DNA from: Paramarasmius palmivorus
Lineage: Eukaryota; Basidiomycota; Agaricomycetes; Agaricales; Marasmiaceae
Assembly: GCA_037176845.1 (NCBI GenBank)
Contig: JAYKXP010000077.1
Location: 124,001 to 188,000, forward strand
Reading direction: 5' to 3'
Length of the DNA stretch: 64,000 bases
Shown: positions 59,082 through 64,000 of the stretch, piece by piece
How positions within the stretch are numbered: position 1 is the first letter of the stretch
Layout: every line of letters starts with the position of its first letter
Made by a program: the position numbers and the translations under genes
The notes under the pieces: generated by a model
The model's input: the letters and a program-made list of their open reading frames with translations, nothing else
Told to the model about the DNA's origin: nothing
The model's database searches: none

Positions 59082-61149
59082 GGGCAGACTTAAATTTGAG
59101 TCAAGATGCCTAAGTCAATGTACTTAGGCTAGTTTGAGTACATTTCGAGTCAACTTTGAGTATTTCAAGTCAGTCTTGAGTAACTTTGAGTCAACCCCAG
59201 GACATCACAGATGAAAGTTGATAACATGTACTGTCTTCTGTGACTTGTCAGAGAGGTAACGATCTGTGTTTATCGTCACTATGCCTGATGTCGGGTGTGT
59301 CAGTGTCACCACATGCCACGTTGCTCCACGCGCATTCACATTTGGATTTATCATGCCTCAACTATTCTACCCTATCACTTTGATTTGAGCGATGGCGATA
59401 TGGCAATTTGATATTGATTATCCTAAGCGATATTTTTCGGGGTGCTGCTCTTGTCCCTATCTCAACGTCCCTTTCCACAAGATACAGATGCTGTTAAATC
59501 GTTTGGTGAGTGTCAATGATTCACATTGAGTTTTTCTCTCTGAGGGTATCATCAGAAGCGCGTCTTGAACGTTCTCAGAGACACCGAAAGCACGCGGACA
59601 AGGATGAGTCCAACTCAAGTCGAGCTTAAGTACCTTCAAGACCAGGTCAAGTAAAGTCTAAGTCATACTTACTAGGTTCAAGTAATACACAAGTCAAGTT
59701 CGAGTAAAGACCAAGAAAATTTAAGTCAAGATCAAGCGGAGCCGGGTGAAAGTCAAGCCAAGATCAAGTAACTACAAGTAAAATCCGAGAAGATTTGTGT
59801 ACGAGTTGAACGAGTACCGACCCAAGATGACAATCTTCTATATATTATGGGACGACGACCGCTTAGAATGCCATCAATTTCTAAGCGATTATTTTTGTGA
59901 CTGCATCACGCCGCACTCCTGCCGGCGCACTTGCCAGTGCCTGCCGTATGGCGGCAGCCGGTAGTTTCATCCTCAGAATCTCAGATTCCTTTCCCCAGAT
60001 GTAGGTGATGGCAAAGAAATTGAATGGCTGCGTAATATAACTCGCTGTTCTCGCTCGCTGCGTTCATGCACATAGTCAGTAAGTTCCAACAACCTAGACT
60101 ATTCAGCTATCACAAGCAATTTGCACTTACAACTGAGGTAGTTTATTCAACTCAAAGCAGATTTGAACTATGCAGCCAAGCTTGAGCCGACTTAAGGGAT
60201 TTCAGGAGATATAAATTGGATGCCCCCGTTGACCTATGATAGATAAACTTGACATTAGCTAACAAATGAGGTACCAGTAGACGAACTGTCTTATAGAGAT
60301 TCCAGAGACAATGATTGGATAATCCTCAGAACTGAATCTAACTTGTGCGTAATATCGAATTGTTGACTATATACTGATGTATGGTAACATACTATGTACC
60401 TGTTGGTTTGCCCATGTTCGATATACATCTATAACTTATGGAGCAACATACAGATATCTAATTAAAGATTACTGGGTGAAAATTTGATGCTCCTCGCGGG
60501 GTGGTCAAGGGAGGCCTCGCGCCGAAGGCGCGCAAGCGAAGCTTGTATGACCAGAAGTGAAGACCACGTTACCAAATATGGAACCTTAAGCGCCGATGCC
60601 CAGGAAAAGAGACAAGTAGTGATGAAAGTGGAACACTCAGAAACTCTAGATAGTGAGAATATAGTTAAATCATTATACCATGAACCATTTTAAGTACTTT
60701 TTTGACCTTAGATAATCATGCCTGAATGTGGAGTAATCATTCTGTGATATCGGTGCTTTACCGTAGGCGTGGGAAATGTGTTGACAGCGTCATTTGGCAG
60801 GGCGCTTGAATATAAGAAGACGATGCTCTTGGGTCAACAGCGTTAAATGTTGAGCAGTATCTCCAAAGGAGCTCAACTTCGACGTGCATGAACGAGCTAT
60901 GGCCAGAATAGGTCTGAGTAAGGGACTGGACAGTTCGGGTTTCATTGTATCTAGTAGGCACACACAAAGCACGCACTTGATAGCACGAGTGATGCAGAGT
61001 ACGCTGGACGTGCTTCGGAAGACGAGTGATTATGGTTTGGCCACTTGAGTGCATCTGAGTAAACTTTGAGTAGACTTGAGTTCGAAGTAAGTACATAAGT
61101 CAACCTAAGTAAACATTGACTTGATCTTGACTTGAATTTAACGTGACCC
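59082..61149. mobile_element. 2,068-bp non-autonomous Mutator-like transposon
   Basis: The left end GGGCAGACTTAAATTTGAG and the right end (reverse complement GGGTCACGTTAAATTCAAG) form a terminal inverted repeat that extends through GTCAAGAT and AAGTCAATG. The element is bracketed by a perfect 9-bp direct repeat CGTTGGCGT at 59073-59081 and 61150-61158. A 9-bp target duplication is typical of Mutator-like elements. Subterminal DNA at both ends, plus an internal cluster at 59605-59785, is packed with AAGTCAAG/GAGTAAA-type units. The interior is AT-rich, with GC-rich hairpin clusters at 59915-59965 and 60485-60555, and has no frame longer than about 112 codons, so no transposase. Confidence 0.88.
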
Positions 61150-61319
61150 CGTTGGCGTGGCGATTGAGGGACGGAAAGAAGCAACACTGTGTCTTCTTGG
61201 AAAAGCGCGGATGGCTGAATTGTTGATTCCACAGAACGTATCAGATATATTCTTTAGATTCTTTGTTGTAAATACAATTAAGGAAGGCTAAAGTCTACCA
61301 GAGCTGGCCTCGCGAACCG

Positions 61320-61625
61320 CTTTAAAAACGACTACATCATCGGGTTTATCTTCCGACAGTTACGCACAGTCCACTTCATCCACATAGACAAATTCACCAA
61401 ATGGTTCAACACCGCATTCATTAATCAAATTCGGACGTATCGTCGATCCAGTTACCGGTGTACTTGCTTTGATGATCTTGGGGTGCATCACTCTTCGAAA
61501 CCGCCATGGAAGACACGCACAGCCAGACCACATCTCACCGTACTCAGATAGCAGCTGGGAATCTGATTAGCAAGAGTCGATGCCAAGTGGCCAGTAGAAA
61601 GATGTCAATACTTGCCGTGATTCGG
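61320..61625 (+). pseudogene. Family 3 transmembrane relic, copy 4
   Basis: The frame reads SSDSYAQSTSST, stop, TNSPNGSTPHSLIKFG, then RIVDPVTGVLALMILGCITL, RNRHGRHAQPDHISPYSDSS and a stop. The layout (Ser/Thr-rich stalk, helix, basic stop-transfer, ISPYSD) is that of the other receptor-like families here. An in-frame TAG in the stalk and the absence of 5' and 3' exons mark it as decayed. Confidence 0.6.
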
Positions 61626-62576
61626 ATGCGGGACGCCAGATGATTTATCATCTTCATTTAGATCGATTGAATTATTGCTGTACTAGGGGATGCCCTGGGA
61701 TGCCTAAATATAGGTACACGGTCTCTGTAACTCTCAATGTTTTGAAACTACACATCCGGTTGTTGGACACCCTCATACGGTCTATACTGTTCACTACACC
61801 AGCTTTTCCTTCTCCTTTTGAGATCTTCCCATCTACACCAGTACGGGAGCCTCGAGGACAATCTAACATCCTTGTTCAAGGTCCCGTAACCTACGAGCGC
61901 CAGATTCCCCTCATGGGGTAAATTCCCGGAAGCCGTCATCTCCCAATCATGACCTGGTTTTCCCCATTCTGTTTCGTACCTCGAACAATTTTCAGACTTA
62001 TAGTCTGGGTGGACTATTGTCCCTACTCCCGTTCCCCAGCATGAGAGCATTTCACCGCTTAGGTAGTTATTTGGAGCCACGTTGATTGAGTGTTTTATGG
62101 TCATTGAAGGTGATGATAGGTGCATCAGGGCGAACGGTTTATCACAGCGTATTCCTGCCCTTTATGGATACACCTCGTATTTGTCTAGAACCTTTTGGCT
62201 TGATCAGAGAAAACTCGGGAGCAAGTGCGATCGGTCGAGGCCATAAAAAAGATTTATCTTTACTGTTATCCTAAGTTTGGAGGTAACCCGTGAACAAATA
62301 GATGACTTTGTGAGATGTGGAAGCCAGTATGGAGATGTTCAGCAGGCAGTAGTTATTGAAGATATCCGTCGATAAAAAGAATGAACCACAACTTGGCACG
62401 TTCGACACCTTGATTGAGGTATCGATAGCTGCTACCCTGTTATGGCTTTATCCCAAGAGAAAACTATAATAGATATCGGGGACAGGTGTGTCGTCTCACG
62501 AACATCACCGGTTGATGATCACTGGTATCCATGAAACTAACTCAAAGGCATCGCAAAACACAGCTTTGGGCAAGAA
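61626..62576. other. Intergenic upstream of gene K
   Basis: No gene was resolved. Open frames of 93 and 125 codons overlap on opposite strands without recognisable domains. The AAGATTTATCTTTACTG region near 62250 is unremarkable. Confidence 0.3.
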
Positions 62577-62583
62577 TATAAAA
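62577..62583 (+). promoter_or_regulatory. TATA box of gene K
   Basis: AATATAAAATC lies 78 bp before the ATG, preceded by GCATCGCAAAACACAGCTTTGGG, which is shared with gene J. Confidence 0.7.
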
Positions 62584-62660
62584 TCGGGGCCACAACTCGG
62601 TGCTCAACACTTATCTCGTAACATTCTCCCGCTGTAGACCGACACAGACCTCCATGAAAA

Positions 62661-64000
62661 ATGGGACTTTTGGCTTTCCCCCTGGGTTCGACGTTTGTAT
62701 TCGTCATGTTTTACGGTACGACAAGAGTGTCTTCAACGAGTATGTTTCTCAAAAACCTCTTAGGTTGCTATATGGTACTTTCTGCATTCCACGCATACCA
62801 CCTTGTCATACGTAAAAAAGATATGCACCGGACACAGGTTCTACTGCTTGCCGTTTTATTAGTACTTATAACAATTGTGCTGGTAATGCGCTTTGTCCTC
62901 CTGTCTATCCTGCTAGATACCTCGCCCGCGGAATTAGACAACAGATGGAATCAAAACAGTCAGAGTTCAAGGCTTGTCCTTCGGAGACTATTCACAGGCA
63001 CAATGTTTGTACGTATCATGTCGGCTTCTATATGCAATGTGTTGATCCTTCAATAGACCCTTGGAATATTTTATGGTATCATCCAGGAATGTATCGCAAG
63101 GCTTTGACTAACCTATCGTTATAGGTTCATATACATCTCTTCTTGTCCAATACATCTACACCTTGAAGAAGCCTTGGGAACGGAAGATAATATTTCCTTC
63201 AGTTGTTCTGATTATGGCAACAGCCAGTGTCATCCTTCACTTTGTAGAGATGGAGATGTTGGCGCTGATCAGAGAATTTCATCCTCGAGACTTACTCCAA
63301 TTCGGCTATCCTACACCGCAAGGCCTAGCATTCGTATGTATTTTCTCGGTATTGATCCTTGAGGTCTGATATTGGCTGTAACAGGAAGTCGGATCACTTT
63401 ATGGTATGCATATTATACCGTTGGTAGTGACGACAACCTCACCCATTCTATCAGGCATATATACAGTACTTTTTGTGCAGTGCACATACGTCCTGATCAA
63501 GTACAGAAAAGAAGATCATCGAACGCACACACTCCTCCTCTCGATCATCTTTGTTCTCGTCACATGTACCACCTTTGGAAACGATCTCATAGAGACCTTG
63601 GAAGCCGCAGTCCACAGCGCGTATGCAGAATCTTTTCGAACAAGAACGCTCATGAAATCTGCGGTCAGGTACCCTATGGTCAGAATGATCTTGTTATTTC
63701 TTGCCAAGTAAGAAGTTCCCCATCATAACATTTCACTTTCAATTAAGTGCCCTGAACAGTGCGACTGCTGATGTGATTATGGTAAGGAAGCAAGTCGTAA
63801 GTTATACATTTTCGCTGATGACACTGGTTAGGTATGGCGATGCTATGTTATATGGGGAAGAAGACGGTGGGCGATGATTCTGCCCGGATCCTTGTGTTTG
63901 TTAAATCTCGGTTAGGTTTTGATTTCTATATCGACTAGAAATTGACTCATCATTTACAGTGCTGGCATTGTTTGTGATCATCCGTTATCGTGGTGGTCGG
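62661..64000 (+). CDS. Polytopic membrane protein gene K, 3' end beyond the window
   Basis: Exons 62661..62715, 62764..63008, 63057..63075, 63125..63333, 63385..63403, 63455..63707, 63760..63781, 63832..63910 and 63960..>64000, 314 codons so far, all in phase. It is homologous to gene I exon by exon, including both 19-nt micro-exons (TLGIFYG, EVGSLYG). One intron of gene I (39594-39641) is absent here, so that region is one exon. The three N-terminal hairpin units are present, followed by TADVIMVWRCYVIWGRRRW and MILPGSLCLLNL; the window ends at VIIRYRGG. The first intron (62716-62763) is 48 nt without an in-frame stop, so its retention would add 16 residues without shifting frame. Confidence 0.83.

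Noticed and set aside
61748..62125. 125-codon minus-strand frame upstream of gene K
   Set aside because: It has no recognisable motif, and an equally long frame lies on the opposite strand. Too weak to call.

Overview
The window looks like a repeat-rich, probably subtelomeric or otherwise fast-evolving accessory region of a filamentous basidiomycete (Agaricomycete-type) genome. The evidence is: genes with many introns of about 50-60 nt (GT-AG with CTNAC-like branch points, plus some GC-AG introns); 19-nt micro-exons; TATA boxes; multi-pass membrane proteins with the RCYVIWG / LESGMIYSI signatures common in mushroom-forming fungi; gag fragments with a CCHC zinc knuckle; and embedded dimers of the fungal telomere unit TTAGGG. 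I see no housekeeping genes, no tRNA or rRNA and no CRISPR. The genus cannot be named from this window.

Layout. (1) 1-20.4 kb: four intact paralogues of a single-pass surface protein, here called family 1. A, B and C are on the plus strand and D on the minus strand. Each has six exons: a signal-peptide exon, Ser/Thr/Pro-rich exons, a conserved ectodomain of about 120 aa, a transmembrane segment, and a cytoplasmic tail with HRHEDSGWRP ending in PPEYENAL-COOH. A and B lie in a ~3.8-kb segmental duplication. C carries a 398-bp MITE in its upstream region. Decayed relatives lie at 5.4-6.0 kb and 14.9-16.0 kb. (2) 22.5-32.4 kb and 48.9-50.5 kb: a second single-pass family on the minus strand (family 2; E, F, G and decayed H), with six to eight exons, a mucin-like ectodomain, a tail with IRIHDDSGWRPP and the end PPNYDDVI. 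All share one promoter block. (3) 33-41 kb, 51-56 kb and 56-59 kb: repeated composites of a dispersed module (R1), a gag-only LTR-element fragment on the minus strand, a decayed transmembrane relic, and a multi-exon polytopic membrane-protein gene on the plus strand. That gene is intact at 38.7-40.7 kb, truncated at 55.6 kb, and runs off the window end from 62.7 kb. (4) 59.1-61.1 kb: a 2.07-kb Mutator-like non-autonomous transposon with terminal inverted repeats and a perfect 9-bp target duplication. A related 640-bp element sits at 36.7-37.3 kb.

How it fits together. Two families that share little outside the tail converge on the same cytoplasmic logic: a basic stop-transfer, a His/Asp-Asp/Glu-Ser-Gly-Trp-Arg-Pro motif, and a PPxY at or almost at the C-terminus. 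PPxY is the known ligand of WW domains, for example those of Rsp5/NEDD4 ubiquitin ligases. The window therefore looks like a nursery of duplicated cell-surface sensors or adaptors with a shared WW-docking tail, expanded by segmental duplication and continually broken by mobile elements. The PPxY and exon structures are read directly from the sequence; the sensor/adaptor or recognition role is inference.

Gene models were spliced by hand, and exon phases were checked arithmetically for A-G and for the polytopic genes. Expression and exact 5' ends are not proven.
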